From Luscinia megarhynchos (Eukaryota > Chordata > Aves > Passeriformes > Turdidae): a stretch of 64,000 nucleotides of DNA. A program made the position numbers and the translations under genes. Below the pieces are notes generated by a model, which saw nothing but the letters and a program-made list of their open reading frames with translations, did not search any database and was not told the DNA's origin. This document shows positions 13,483-27,657 of the stretch, piece after piece; the first letter of the stretch is position 1; every line of letters begins with the position of its first letter. The stretch is from contig JAPFBE010000013.1 of NCBI GenBank assembly GCA_034336665.1, positions 21,865,056-21,929,055 of the forward strand, in the 5' to 3' direction.

Positions 13483-16400
13483 CAGAAATGGCAGGGGCTA
13501 CTAAGCTAAATAATCTCAAAGTACTCATATGCCCTGACAACAACTTTTCTACGCATGTTTTTAATTGAGGTTAACATTTTCATTTTCTCTGAGCTTATCT
13601 TAGTCTCTATCACATAAAAAGCAAGGTCTACGTAAGGTACCAACAAGCAGAATGCACAATCATTAATTTCTGCAAAGCAGCCTTGGTGTCTGTTAAAACA
13701 CTCCAGGTAACTCAATAAATTAGAATAACAAACACAAAGGAAACCAGAGAACAAGCAAGGACAGAGCAGAAATCGCAGAGACCGACAGTACAATACACGG
13801 TACCCCAGCGGCCCAGGCTGGGCCTCCATGCGGCACTGGGGAGCCTCTGCCAGGCACACGTGAGGTGGGGGCTACCCAAGTCTTGCTCCTGTTCCTTATT
13901 ACTCCCTGAATCTCGTAATTTCAATTTAAATATCAGCGTGCCCATGCCGCCGGGGCCTCTCCCCACAGTGCCTGCAGGGAGATCTCCAGCTGGCAAGAGC
14001 AGCGGCCCCTGCAGCCACAAACCCCCAGCGAGGGAACTTTTGCTGATGCAGACACAGCAAGCAGTGCCCGAGGCTGAAGTGGTGCTGCAGCACGGGGTGC
14101 CCGGCTGCTGTCAGGAGCACAGAGCCTGGTGTCAGCTGCGGAGATGGAAGGGCTTCAGCTGCCCAGAGGTGTTAAGCAATACCCTCTGCCTGAGGGCAGG
14201 GAGCAGAGGAGAGGGAGGATGAACAGCCCTGCTTCTAAACAGGTTACTTTTGGCTCCTTATGCAATCTGCACTCCTACAGAAGCAAATCAACCCCCGAGG
14301 GAAGCAGAGAGAATCTTTAGTGCTGGAAAAGTATGTTACACTCCTGCAGCAAAGTTTTCTTGCTCTTAGTATCCCTTTCTGTGTTGTGGTACTGGCAGTA
14401 CCCCCAGTAAAGTTCTCCTGAACTGGGGATCCCTACACCAGCTCTGTTCCTGGCATCCCTATATCCCTTATGCTGCTCCAGACCTATTTCTTTTCTCAGC
14501 ACACCAGGTTTATGCATATTAAGTGCTCACTTCTGCAGCTACTCCTATTTCAGTCCCAAGTCTCTGCTAAACAGAAACTGCTGTTCACATAAAAATGACA
14601 GGGACAGGCAGAAAGAATTAGATTGTGAGGAAAGATTCAGCGAACCTGTTCTAATTTCTGCCTGGATCAAGCCCTGAGCCCACAGGAAGCCTCCAGAGGT
14701 ACTCTCTGCTGCAAACGTTCTGTGACATTTAAGAGACCTCCCAGTGAGTCCTGGGAGCAGAGCAGTGGACTTCTAGGGGAAAGTTCTGTCTTTGCCACGA
14801 ACGGAACTGATGCTATTTATAACAATTCCTGCTGTCCCCAGCTGGGCATGAAGACAATCAGCATCTGTCCACACCCTGGGGGAAACTGCAGAACCAGAGA
14901 TGTCGTATATGTATCTGTGCAGTGCCTGCTGCTCCAGCATGGAAGCGGCAGGGAGGGCAGAGAGTGGCTGTGAAGGGCTCAGCCAGGGCTGGGGAGATGA
15001 GGGGCTGGGGAAAGGGGCTGGGGGAAGGGGATGGTACCAAAGAGGATGGGTTTTGCCTGCGAGTGTCTGTTACTTGAGATCATACAGATGGTTTCTCTTT
15101 AGCTGTGGTTTTGAAAATCCTCCTGCCTACTCTGCTGGAGGCCCTTTCCTGCCAAAGCCAAACCTGGAGCTCCCAGACATAGGAGGAGAGCTCAAAGGGC
15201 ACTGGAAACAGACAGTGCATTATGCTGGGGAGCTGGGAACTGGAACTCTATACAGGTAGTCTTGCATGCTTTGTCTGCTTGTTCTGACAGGGCAAAGCCC
15301 TGGAGCAGCACTCTCCTGGGGTCCTCCTGCCTGGCAACTGGTTTCCCCACAGCCTGCCTCCACCAGCCCCCTCTATCTGCCAGCATCCCCCCTTCCTCCC
15401 ACCCTCTCCTGCACAGCAATCTGCTGACTGTAATTCCTCTGGCTTGAAGAGGGGCCCTGCCTGTTTACCCCCATTCCTGCTGCTCACACGGATGCTTCCT
15501 CTCCCTTACTTTCCTCTCTGACACATCCAGATTCCCTGCAAGGACAAGCCCCCATGTTGCAAGGCCTTTCTGGGGCATGGGTCCCCTGTTCCTCTCCCCT
15601 ATGCCAGCAGTAGCACACACATTTGTTTCCTTGCTCCATTAAGTCAGTAAATGAGGCTGGCTTAGCTTAGCACCGTGAGCTGCTGCTCTGAGCCCAGGGT
15701 GTGTCTTAGCACAAGAAACAACACTGATGAGTGCAAAGGAGGGATTTGTGAATTTGGCACCATACTGTTCTACCCGCTGACACTAGGGAGAGCAGCTTCT
15801 GGAGACCAAATCAAGCAAGGTAATGTAGCCTGCAAATGTTTTGGGGGTTGGCCAGGTGACCATGCTGCCTTCTTTGAGACCATCCACCCTTCTCCAGGAG
15901 AAGATAAATCAATTCAAGACAACATCTGCCAAGATATTGACTTTGGCTCTGCTTACGGACTGCCTGCACTTCAGAGATGGGTAATATTCAGCTTGATTAT
16001 CTCTCACCACCAAGAGGAAGTTTCTCTCTATGCTTAAAATCACTGGGATGAGCCAAGGAGGAATCGATCTGTGGAAGAGAAATGCTGACAAGAAAACACC
16101 AGTCAGAGACAGGATGAAAGTGGACGATGGGTGAGCAATGGAGACAGCCTCTGGCAGCTTGCCTGGCCAGGTTAGCAACAGCCTGGGTCACTACAGCCAG
16201 AGAAAGATTAACACCAAGCACATTACTCCAAACTCTACAGCAGGCCCCTTTATGCTCTTCCCCTCCTTCCCTGAATAGCTTTTCCTCTCTTAAATTGCTC
16301 CTCAACCTCTTAAAACATCCTTTCTCCACTCACTCCTACATCCTCACTGCCCTGGAGTTTCCTCATTGCTTCACAAGCACCCAGTTCACTGCTAAAGGCA

Positions 16401-17057
16401 TGAGGCTCAGTAGCTACAAGGCTTGTCACCTGCTCCACTTTGGGTCTTATGTCACATGCCACCTCCCTAGTGGTGAAAAGCCCCAGGAGTACTCACAAAT
16501 AAATTGCACCACATCCACCCCTCAGGTAGACTCAAATCCTCATGGGCTCATATACCAATGCACATAGTGATTTCATACCGATAAAAGGTGACATTTCATT
16601 AACAGAAGGTGCTGACAAAGCCTCATGAAGTGAGCATTCAGCAACATCCTCTAACTTTCCCAGGATAAAACACTGAGCCTTCAACTTGTTTTTCCCTACC
16701 ACGCTTACAGTAAAAAACATCCTGTAGATCCTGTGGTCCTTCAAGGGCAGCAGATGAGAAAAAAAACCTGAGTCCCTGCAGAAGAAAATCAGTTTCAGGG
16801 ATAGTTTTGACACTGATCCTTACTTCTGTTTGCCAGATAGGTTACGTGTCACCTGCTTGGACTGGAGTGGCATTGATGGCAGTCTCCTTGGAGAACATCA
16901 CGCTCCTGAGATGAAAGGGAGAAGGTCAGCCACAGCTAAAGAAATGGGTAAGGACCTCCTGGCCAGGCTCACTCAGCATCTCATTGAGGCACTTCCCTGA
17001 ACCTTTCAGCTGTGTTTCTGCCTATGCTCCTGCTGTTCTCTGAGCCTAAAGGCAGCA
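13483..17057. other. LSAMP intron 1, including a GC-rich patch
   Basis: The patch at about 13780-14220 carries roughly a dozen CpGs and is more GC-rich than its surroundings; overlapping frames on both strands there follow from composition. A second G-rich stretch at 14940-15035 reads GGGGCTGGGG-type repeats. No exon recognised. Confidence 0.5.
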
Positions 17058-17552
17058 CAGAATCAAGCAGCAGAGGTAGAAGAGACCCAAAGGAACCATC
17101 TAGTCTGCTCTACTCTGTGAAAGATGGATCAGTTCTACTTTGTCATTTGCGGCATCTGTCACTCCTTGTACATGTCTAGTCTGCCCTTAAAGCCCTCCAG
17201 TGAAGGAGTCACATAGCCTCCCAAGGAAATTTGATTAAATGTTTTGCCTTCTGTACTGTTGCAGAGCTTACTGACATTAAACCTGTCTCTCTTGCTACAA
17301 TCTTAAACTCCCCCCCATCTTCTTCTGCAGAAGACATAATTCCTTTCTTTTGTATCCTATCTACCTGCATACTGTTATGCATATCTCGTGTTTAATCCTC
17401 TCTTCTTTAGGCTGAACAGCCCCATTTCCATCCAGTTCTCCTCATGAGTACGCTGTCTAGACTTATGATCATTCCCACTTCTCTCTTCTGGAGTCCATCC
17501 AACTGGACCACATCTCCTTAGAAACATAAAGCACTCCAGAGAGACACAGGGC
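17058..17552 (-). mobile_element. Ancient CR1-type LINE relic, about 500 bp, antisense
   Basis: The plus strand shows, in order, an AGAGACCCAAAGGAACCATC block followed by TAGTCTG, CCCTTAAAGCCCTCCAGTGA, GGCTGAACAGCCCCATTTCC, CAGTTCTCCTCATGAGT, and TCTTCTGGAGTCCATCCAAC followed by TGGACCACATCT. This order is that of the complement of an old amniote CR1, from the 3' tail into the end of ORF2. The coding part is decayed by stops and gaps. Confidence 0.72.
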
Positions 17553-20500
17553 CCTACTGCAGTGAGCAGCAAGCAGCCAGCACTTCCACTGAAGCAGGGA
17601 CACAGCTACAGCACAACACAATGATGCTGTAAAATCTAATGCATGCCCTTCCTTCTCTCTGCTCTGGGAGCTGAATGCTGCTCCCACTTCGAGCTTCCTG
17701 TGGGAGGGGGGGGAAAAAAGGGGCATTTAAAAGGCTAACTGATCTGACCACGTCCAAAGTCCTTGACCCACCTGGCCTGCAGTTAAGTGCTACTTCCCAA
17801 GTCAGGGAAGAACAAAGCTGCACGTGTTCCTCCGTCTTGGGACACACTTTTCAAATTGATAGACCTGCATGCCTCTGACTCATTGCCAGTACTGGAGACC
17901 AGCCAGGAGAATAGGAAGGAAAGAAATACCACTCTAAAGGCCAGTGAATACGCATGAAGCATGTTACGCAAGAACCCCCGTGGACCCCCTTACCCAGGTA
18001 AAAGTCCTACAGATGGCACATCCCTAACCACAGTTGATGCAGTGGGGAGGATGAGTGGGTGGACAGATATTTTGATATTTAACTGAAAAAACTAAAATGG
18101 GTTTAATGCAGTGCAAGGAAGACTGCCTGCAGCACCTTCTGCTCCTGATTATGGATGCCAATCTCAGGTTTCCCTTAAGTTTAAAAGCAGCCAAGATGTG
18201 TGGGTTTTCACCAAAGCTTCAGAGACACAGTCCCACAAAAAAGTGCCACAGGAGGTTAATAAAGAGTGACCAGCACAGAGGAACATCCCTGTTACAGGAC
18301 CAGCAGCTGGCTTTAGTCTTTTGTAGCATCTTATGGTTTCATGCCAAATGAGGGGGCAAATGTGGGAATGTCTCCAAAGTTTCTACAGCTTCTGCAATGG
18401 ACAAATCTGCCTGAAATGATCATAATCACCAGTTAAAGTCCTGATGCTTCAAAGTTAGAGAGGTCTGGCAATTTGAACATTGAGAACTTTTCCCTAACAT
18501 TGCATCACCATTGTCTTTTAAATGCATCTGCCTTCTTTGCCACTTGCACAAGAAAATCTCAGATTTGCATCCCAGCACTGATGTGTCACCTCACGTGAGC
18601 AACACACGAGAGTGACAAGCTTCCCACCCATGCAAACGCTACAACAGAGGGAGAGAAAGCCCTCAGTTGACTCCTTCCAAGTTCCAGGAGTAGAATCATA
18701 GCACACCAAGAATGGACTGCAGTGCGTTGCTCTGCTGACAGCAGCAAGGTTTTTTCACAGCAGCCTGCAGCCTAAGTTCTTGCCAGTCAATCTCCTCATA
18801 AACGAATGGGATCTCCTACCACTCCATTTCCAGCTTGGATCACAACTGGAAGCAGGAGAAACACATCACAGGGATGCAAAAGACATCAGACTATATATCT
18901 GCTAGGAAGAGCTTTACTGGTGGCACAGCCCCATTTCTTACTAGCCCTCCTACACACACCCTTTCTACGAGCTCACAGAACATACATGCACCAGGCATTC
19001 TATGTAGGAAGACAAAATAAATACACTGTGGGGCCAGTCTGGAGAGCTGGAGACAAGGGACAGAACCTGCCTGAGAAATGTCAGGGGGTTGTGGAAGGAC
19101 CACCCCTATTTAACCAGCATGCCAAAGGCTAAGGGGGCAGCAAATTTGAAAAGGGGGGAGGGAAGGCTGCAGCAGCCCCTCTCCATCTTCTTCCACTAGC
19201 TTAAAACCTCCCCTGTCCTTTGACTCGAGAGGACTGCTAATAAACCTGCCTGCACTGAAAGGACAAACATTGCCCACTAAATCACAGCCCACACATGTCT
19301 CTGCTCATAGGAGGAGGGAGGCTCCAATGCCCCTTCCCCTGTGAAACCCCAATAAACAACTGCCTCAGCTGGTGCAGGCTCCCTGCTCTATTGCTGCAGG
19401 GATAGAGACTATGGATGATGTTACATCATATTTGGCAGAGAGGGGACATTCATTTTTCAGGGAGTAATCACTCCTGGAATCTCACTTTTCTCCAAGCTCA
19501 GAGGACACCCTGGAACAGATGGGGGTTTCCTAGCATACCTGCAGCACTCAATAATTGCTACCTTGCAATGGTAACGTTTTCCTCCCCTCTTGAGCACTTT
19601 CCAATTCCAGCATGCTTATTTGTGCCTAGTCCTCTCTGTCACATGCTTTCCTTTCTATTCTCTGACCAGACGAGCACTGGGCCTGACCATGGACAAATTC
19701 ATGCTGACTACTTGGGAATCTGGGCTGGAGGTGGGAATGAAACTCACTACAAAGAAGCTGGTGTGAAGGAGTCAGCTAGGCTCTGTCACTGTGACTCCTC
19801 TCCTCCAAAAGAAAAGGAAGAGATAATGATGTTGGAACATTTTAACCTTTCTTTTCCTGAGCTTGATAGGCTTGGCCTGAGGCACCTTTTCGAGCAAAAA
19901 CAGGCTGCTGCAAGATTGATTGGTTGGGTGCAGAGTTTAAAGGTAATTTTCTCTTGTCACATGCACATAAATTATTGTAGCTCAAGCTGTGATCAGCTCT
20001 ACATCTCACTTGTTCAACTGCTTTTGTGCCTGGGCTCCTATGAGGGGTTGCAAGAACCATGTCCAGTGCTCCCTAAGCAGCATCCAACCTAAATATACAT
20101 CAAAAGCACACAGGCATATACACAAAATTAGTGTCTTGGTTAAAGGTGAGGAAGAGGCACAAGCCTGCAAGTCTGTACAGACAGGGCTTCCAGCTGCAGA
20201 AGTTGCTGCTAGAGCCTTGTTTTGCTCATCTATGGACCTTTTAAAAACATTCTGTCCGTGAATGCCAGGGCAAGGAAAACTCATCCACTCAGATTATTCA
20301 CAAGGGGGAAAGAAAAGAAGATGCACATGCACACACACAAAGGAAGCACAGCTGCAGCCAAAGTGAATTCATTTTTAACATTCATGAAAACATTCACAGA
20401 ACACTTCAGTGCTATTTGCCTAAATTTTGCTGTTTGGAGTAAACACTTGAGCCAGCGCAGGCTGTATGTTCTAGGCGCAGTACCACATCGGGGATTAGAG

Positions 20501-23500
20501 GTGGTTCCTGGATCCAAGTCACAGATTCACAACACGTCCCCAAGTAGATGTGACTCCCTCACTTTAAGGCACAGACTCACAATCTGCCACCACATAGTTC
20601 CTGACTTTTCATCCTTGCAAAAGGACTTTGCAAGTACCCACAGCCACCGCATTCCCCATGCGTCGCAACCTTATGCAACAAAGGCATGTGCGCTCTGCCA
20701 AATTAAAACACAAAAGCAATGCCAAACAATGACAGCTCTGGCATTCGTCTGGTCTGGGGGAGCAGACCTCTTTCCCCACCTCTACTCCCCCATCCCTCTT
20801 GTCAACTTAACTCCTTCACTGGTTTCTTTCCCTGTGTATTCTAAGCAGCTCAGACAAGGGGAAATGCTACAGCAGACAAGGGAGACTCAGCTGAAGCCCT
20901 GAAGACAAGAGCTGGGTGTGTTGTCTCTTCCTCCTTCATAAATACAGCTGAGATGACGACTGGATAATTGGCTAAGTGCCTGTCAGCTTAATAACAGAGA
21001 GAGAGAGAGAGAGAGAGAGGCAAAAGAAGAGATTTGTTTTTACTATTCAAAGTCATGGATGCTGTCTGCCAGTGGATTTCAACACGGGTTTTATTTGCAG
21101 GGGAAGGCATGAAAGGTGACTTGATGTGCAGCTCTGAATCATGGTCTCATTGAGGGTGGACAACCAGCTTGGGATGGAGGGGGAAGCAGAGCACTGGGGT
21201 AGCTGCCATACAGGCACTATTCTGTTCCTGATTACAGTATCTGTGGTTTCCTACACTGGAAAAGCATCGCAGCCACCACCCCTGGTAGGACACTGTTCTC
21301 ACTGATATACCAAGTTGTACCACGTTAGGAACAGTGACAGCAGTGCATCTCCAACATGGTCATCCCAGGGACCATGCTGACCCAGGGAGGAGGGGATGCA
21401 ATGGCACCACAAGTCACAGCTGCACAGTGGTGTGACCATTCTCCTTTTTTTTGCAAGTGCACGGCACAGAGGTTAGCATGGGAGGAGCTGGAGCCCTCTT
21501 GGCCTTTCCCTTTCCCTCATAATCTGGTGCTCTTCTAGGAACTCATCTAAGGAGAGCACCTGCGATGAGAAACGATTCGGACATATCTGGGTTCTTACAG
21601 GAGAGGAGAGTGTGTGCAGGAAAGAAGCCTCCCTGCTCTTTCCAAGTTTTCACTACTTCCTTCTGCCACTGAAATGCAAATTGGTGAGAGTGGTTCAGGT
21701 TGCTACTGGAAGGGGACATTATTGGCCAGATCTACAGTGGTGTTAATCACTGAGCCTCAGAAGAGGAAAATACTATTATATTCTGTTGCTATATACCTGC
21801 TGCTTTTTTTATTTAACTGCTGTAGCAACTGAAACACACTGAAACACAAGGACACTTCCAGCATTAGTGAGGATTACTGAGGATTTTCCAGGATTTCTGA
21901 TTCCTGATTTTCCAGGAGTTGGAAAAAGCCACAGAGACCTCCAGGTAAGCAGACCCTTATCCTGTCCATCTGGCAGCGCTGCCTCTCAGTTGCAAGTGTG
22001 ACAACTTTACAAAAGATATGAACATTTGTCCAACTGCACACAAGAAAACACTTTCCACTTTAAAATGGGAGCAAATATAGGGAAACACACCCTTGCACAC
22101 AGTCACATACAAGCACACACCTCCCAAATCTCATACAGATGTGCTCTTGCAAAGTATCTGCTGAATGCCAGCCCAGTGTGATTGGGCTCATTTCCATCAA
22201 GTTATGTGGGCCCAAGGAAGCCCAAGCCCAGTGAAATCAATAGAGCTGTGGCAGTGCTATTTCTCCTCTCTTTGCACAGGGCTGAGCACAGTGGGGGAAC
22301 TCTAGGATCACAGCCGGCCTCTCCCACTCAACCAAGTTGCTCCTAATAAAAATCTGCAGAAATATATGAGCACAGAGGAGACTGGTGGTTCAGATTATTT
22401 TGAAATAGCTGTTTTCTAGGCAGAGGTGAAACTCATCATTATTAGTTCCCATTACTTACCATAAAACCAGGCACGTTAGATGTGCTCAAAGCCTGAAGCA
22501 AATGCTTTGGTGTCACATTCAGCTGAAAATCACATTCCTTTTTTCTTCAGCAAGAGAACAGTAAAAGAAAACTCAGTAAATTCCTGACTTCACCTTTGTG
22601 CCCTCCATTGCACTCACTCCAGCAGAGCATGAGTTCACGCAAACCAGAGTGAATTTTGATGGACAACAAAAGTAGGTGACTTCAATGAAAATGGCTATAT
22701 TCAGCCTCACAGTGAGCCTGTTGAAGCCCTGCTTCTGCATCAGCAGCAAGCTGTGGCCCTGCAGATTTATTAGAATCAGATGCCTGTGGGTCTGGACATA
22801 AAGGGCAGGTATGTGTAATATATATTTTGAAAACTTATAGTTATGAGAAGGCAAATTCTAGTAACTAAAAGCTATTTTAAGAACAGGTTTTTCCTCATGA
22901 CCTGCTGGGGAGGGGAGTGGAAGAGGCAGCGACTCTGAGACACTTCAGGTAACACGTAGTACTATATAAATTATCATGCCAACAAAGTAGGAAAACATAT
23001 GGTACTTAGTTGCAAACTGAAGTGTGTGTGCAGACTCAGGGGAGGAGGTTAAAGCCATACAGTTCAATACTGTCTCTCCATCTTTCTGAATGCAAAATAT
23101 ACATACAGTGTTATTAAACATACATCATTTTGCCAAAGAAAGCCTTTCCTTTTTTAATTTCCATTCCACCTTTCCTTGTGAGGGGTTAGTCCCATCTTGT
23201 AGAAAGCACATTCTCACAAAGGGCACCCTTACCTCTGGGCACACCATATAAAATAGTGCATGTATATAAGGAGAGAATATGATTACCAGCCTTTGACCAT
23301 ACATATATTGCACCTTCCTTTATCATATGTATGCACACACACCCCTATGGATGCATGTGTGCCTTCATATAATGGCACCATCTGCTACCAGAGCTGGAAG
23401 TTTTGCAACATCATCTGTTACTACATTTATACATTTTTATTTTTCGTTTGAAGGAAAGAATCAGCAGAATTTGCACAGATCCCAACTTACTCTGTCTCAG

Positions 23501-23663
23501 CACATGGACACTAGATTTGATAATGAAGGCTTTGTACAGGCTGGAGAGAGAGGAAAGCACTTGGGACTGTTAGTCAACACCAGTGCTGATGAGCACATAC
23601 TAGGGAACCCTCATTTGTCACATTTGCTGGGCGGTTGTGTGGCTGAGCCAAAAGACAGCCCAA
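17553..23663. other. LSAMP intron 1, no gene; one microsatellite
   Basis: Contains the (AG)n at 20996. The longest frames are 19415-20092 (225 codons) and 20222-20902 (226 codons), both plus. Neither shows domains, homology I can recognise, or a supporting promoter or poly-A context, so neither is called as a gene. Confidence 0.5.
20996..21019. repeat. (AG)n microsatellite
   Basis: Twelve uninterrupted AG units within LSAMP intron 1. No associated feature seen. Confidence 0.95.
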
Positions 23664-23748
23664 GCTAATGGATAGGTCACTAGGCTGGGTGTGCCTGAGC
23701 CCTGCGAGCAGCCCTGGGCGAGTCCCGTCACCTCCTGCCCACGCCCAG
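23664..23748 (+). mobile_element. MIR-type SINE relic, tRNA-like head plus core, internally deleted
   Basis: TAATGGATAGGTCACTAGGC followed by TGGG resembles the tRNA-derived head of amniote MIR elements ('TAGTGGTTAGAGCACTAGGCTGGG'). CCCTGGGCGAGTCCCGTCAC resembles the core ('CCTTGGGCAAGTCACTTCAC'). The spacer between them is shorter than in the family, so a deletion is inferred. The sequence is GC-rich with several retained CpGs. Confidence 0.5.
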
Positions 23749-26700
23749 CCTGGGTCCATCCCAGCTAATAGTCCTGCCCGCAGGGGAGGGGATCTCTCAC
23801 TCTGCCCACGTGGCACTTCATACAAAGGGTGCCTCAACTTAGTGGTGGCCTCTAAGTGCCACAACAATACCACTAATAATCAGGGTTACAATTTTACTGC
23901 CAAGACTGTATTATTATGTGGCATTATACCTCTGAACATGCCTGGTCTCATTTCTAGCAAAGGGCTCAGCTCAGTGCTCTCTCTTATAAATCATATGCTA
24001 ATTATAAGTGTATTCTGAATAGCTTTTACTTTTCTTTTAAAATGACGGTATAGGGCATAAACTTTGTTGTGATGCTGTATTGCTATTTTGCCTGAGGTGC
24101 CTTTGTCCTCTAGCACAGCTCCACGTGTAATGTATCAGCAAAATACTGGGAGGCCAAGAACAGAGTTTGCACAAATTGCTTATATTGCAGGATTACACCA
24201 ACAGCACTGACATTACTGCTGGTAATTTGATTCTAGCCCATCCTTTGACACATGCAACTTAAGGAAACTAAGTACCCATTAGGATGGATGTTCCTAAATG
24301 TGCTATCAGCCTGAAACTTTACATTATTTTAAAATACCTGGTAGAAATGAAAAATGTACACTCAGTCAAACATTGGTTTTCATCTGTATGTCAGCATCAG
24401 ACTGCTTTAATTCTTGATAAAAAGATCTTGATGATGCTTGGAAAAACTCAGGAGCAATGAGCCAAATTCTGGTCTTGGTGAGATCCCAGTTCTCCAAAGG
24501 CTGAATGTCATCTGAGCAGTGCTCAGAAGCTTATGCCCTGTATGAGTCACTTGTACCTCTTTATTTGCAGTCCCTGGGAATCTGCCCCAAAGACAAATGG
24601 AATATTTCTGGCTCTGCCCTTGGGCTTTAGGGGATTTGTACTGGTATAACAGAACAGATTGGAATGGAGATGTGACCCATTTTGGTTCCAGCTGGTGATG
24701 AGCTCCATTTCGGGACTTTTTAAAAGCTAAATCTGCACTTTTGCCAGGACTTCTAAAATCCCTGGGCAACCTCCAAGTCCTGCTTGACACCCTCAGATGA
24801 GCTCTTTGAAAGCACTCTGAGGTGAGCTGCTGTGGTGGTTCCTGAGGCAGCTGATCTTTCCCCAACATGCTGTACAGGTACCTGACCCCACAGCATGGAC
24901 TCCCCACTGCCATTTAGCTTTTAGACCCTCCAGAGTGCTAAACAAAAACAGAAAGAGCTCCCTTCCTTTCCAGTGTGCAGCAGCTGCCCTCATTACTGCA
25001 CATGTTCCCAGTTAGCCAATATACTCATATTCCTTATCCCACTCCCCAGGCTGAAAGTGTGTTCAGAGCACAGAGCACAGGGTGTATCTGCCTTTGCTCA
25101 CCCAACATGTGCAGAGTAAATGAGGTGGGAAGGGATACTGAAGGCAGGTAAACAGCAAGAAAATTTAGGGTTGGGGACCATTTTCCTTTTCCTATTTTAA
25201 TTTGTTTGGGGGATATGTTGTGCATTCCTTGTGTGGATATTCTTTTTTTCTTCTTTTCCTAACACCAAGCAGGAAAGTTGCATACAAAATCTGAAAACCT
25301 CATTATTGTAATCTTGAAAGCAAGACATGTGCAGGAACTGTAGCCAAAGTTCCCTCTCAATACTCAAAATAAGGTTCAGTGTCCTTCTTCTCTTGCAGAA
25401 GAGAGTTAAAAAAATGAAACTTTAGTAAATCTTTAGTAAATCTGACAGGCTCACCAATATACAGTGTCATCTTTAAAACATCCTACTCTCTTTTCTTGGT
25501 TGAATCTGGACAAACAGCAGCAATTCTGCTCAGCCCTTCTCACCTGTTGCAGCTCTCAGACCCCTCCTCTCTTTTCTGTCTTGCTCTAAGGAGCAGATCA
25601 TTACACTTTTCCCTGTGGATAGTCTATCATGAGCTATTTTTATTCTCTCTGCAATTCCCTAACTTCCCCATGCCAAATACTTGCTAAGAGTCATCAACCT
25701 TCATCAAGGCCAACAAGTGAATCAAATCTGCTGCCAGGTCATTTAGGAGATGAGCCAGTTTAGAGTTAGGGACATTTTTTAATAGTCCCATACTGAGGGA
25801 ATATTTTAAATGCTATAGCTTTAAAAAGTCATATCCAAACTTTTCAGACTAATTCTATTCTGAGTAACAAGCTGCAGATGAAGCTTCCGAGGACTGGCTT
25901 CCTTTAGGAACATTAGGGCTTATAATAAACTATTTTTCTCCACTTCGTAGATCAGTCCACCCACCCATTCTTCCACCTACAAGTGTAGCCCTATAGGCAA
26001 ATATAAAGGGTCCCAAAGAGGAAGACTCATTTAGAATATCCTGTCCTTGGTGATTTGCTGAATGATTTGCATCACAATTTACAGGAACAAAATGTTTTTA
26101 GCTATCACCATGTATACTGCTTTTATTTCTCTCCAACTGTGCATCATTTTTTCTCCCTCCCACATTTTCATTTCCCTTCAAGCTACAGGAACCACTGGGC
26201 ACTGGTACTGATGCTACACAATCCCTCTGAACCAGATGTTTAGCAAAGATAGGTGATACGATCCATGTATAGAAAACTCTTACCTATCTCTCTGTGGACA
26301 TAAAACTCTGCTTTGAATATGCTTAGTATAGATCATCTAATAGAGTTTGTTGGGTTTTTTTCCCATCTAGCTCTTTTCCTTCTGTTGTCATAGTGGATCT
26401 ATAGACAGGAAGAGCGAGGCACTGGGAGTTTTTCAAAACAAGGCTGTCTTAAAGTGAGTTATGTTTTGGAGGGTCGACAAAACAGTGAGGGGGAAGCTAG
26501 CAAACAAACCTTTCCTTTAAAACTGAGGACATGAAATGGTATCGTGCAGGACCTAAAGTCCATTGGACATTGGGAAATCTCACACCTTCCAGCTTCATGT
26601 TGCAGTCTGTCTCCCAGTACAGCCTGGTTTCTGCTTCTTGTCTAAAGGAGGAACTGAAATATCCCAGGAACCTGGGTCTGGTCCCATGGAAAGGGAGAGG

Positions 26701-27625
26701 AGACAGCTGTCCTTCCTAGGAAACGTGAAAAGCATATAGCTGGCCAGATCTGCTTAAAGAGCTTAGGAAGGCAGCTGAAGGAAAAAGGTACAGCCAGTGC
26801 ACTGGCCACCGTCACTTGTGACAGAAATGCAGCTTGCCAGGAACACAGTATTGCCCGGGGCAAGCATTTACATGGCCGGGTGGTGTGCTGCTCCTGCAGA
26901 CTGTGTCACTTGGCACACATCTGGCTGACACAGCTGGATCACTTCACTCAGGTGTTTTATTTTAGTGCCTGACATAACACTGGCAAGCCACACGCAATCA
27001 CTGAAACCACTCTTCCATGCAGCCCCGTGGAGCTTGCTGCTGAAGGAATGGTTTACACGCAGCACTTGCAGGCTCCATCTCCACCATCCCCTTAGCCCTC
27101 TTGGCTGCAAATGCAGTTTTAGCACACAGCATCTAGATAAACTGAAAAGCTCCAAGGTTAAGTGGGAAATAGAAATCTAGTGACCCCTGTCTGGGCAAGT
27201 GAGCTTAATGACTTGTCTGCTGCTGCATGTACCAAACATATGCTGGCAAGCATCTGTCTGAGCAGCCCCTCCAAAATAAACGATTGATGGAAGCGTTTTG
27301 CCTTTAAAAATGGGATAAGTCAGCTAAGAGTCCTGCTAAAAAAGGGTTAATGGGATATAGGAATTGGTAGTGAATGGAAGAGAGAGTAGAAAAGCTGGAG
27401 TCAGAGGCAACACCCCTTGTTAGGTGTTTACCATGTCGAATCTAAACCGCTTCCACTGCATATGCAAGGCAGATGAATTACTCTGTAAATCCTATTACTC
27501 TGTGTGGATAAATCTTACATTCAAGTTAACAAGTCTGGAGAGCTGGGGAATGGAAGCTGCTGAATGGATATTCCAGGATCAAAACAACCGAGGACATGGG
27601 AGGCAACTGAAGTGGCAATATGTGT

Positions 27626-27657
<32 letters not shown>

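Noticed and set aside
16127..16567. 146-codon plus-strand frame
   Set aside because: No domain or splice context; a competing minus frame overlaps it.
19415..20092. 225-codon plus-strand frame
   Set aside because: No domain, no recognisable homology, no promoter or poly-A context; overlapped by a minus-strand frame. Consistent with chance.
20222..20902. 226-codon plus-strand frame
   Set aside because: Low-complexity His/Thr/Lys start, no domain, no gene context; consistent with chance.
24407..24913. 168-codon minus-strand frame
   Set aside because: No recognisable domain, and it covers a possible old repeat phrase. Not supported as an exon of LSAMP, whose remaining exons encode Ig domains and a GPI signal.
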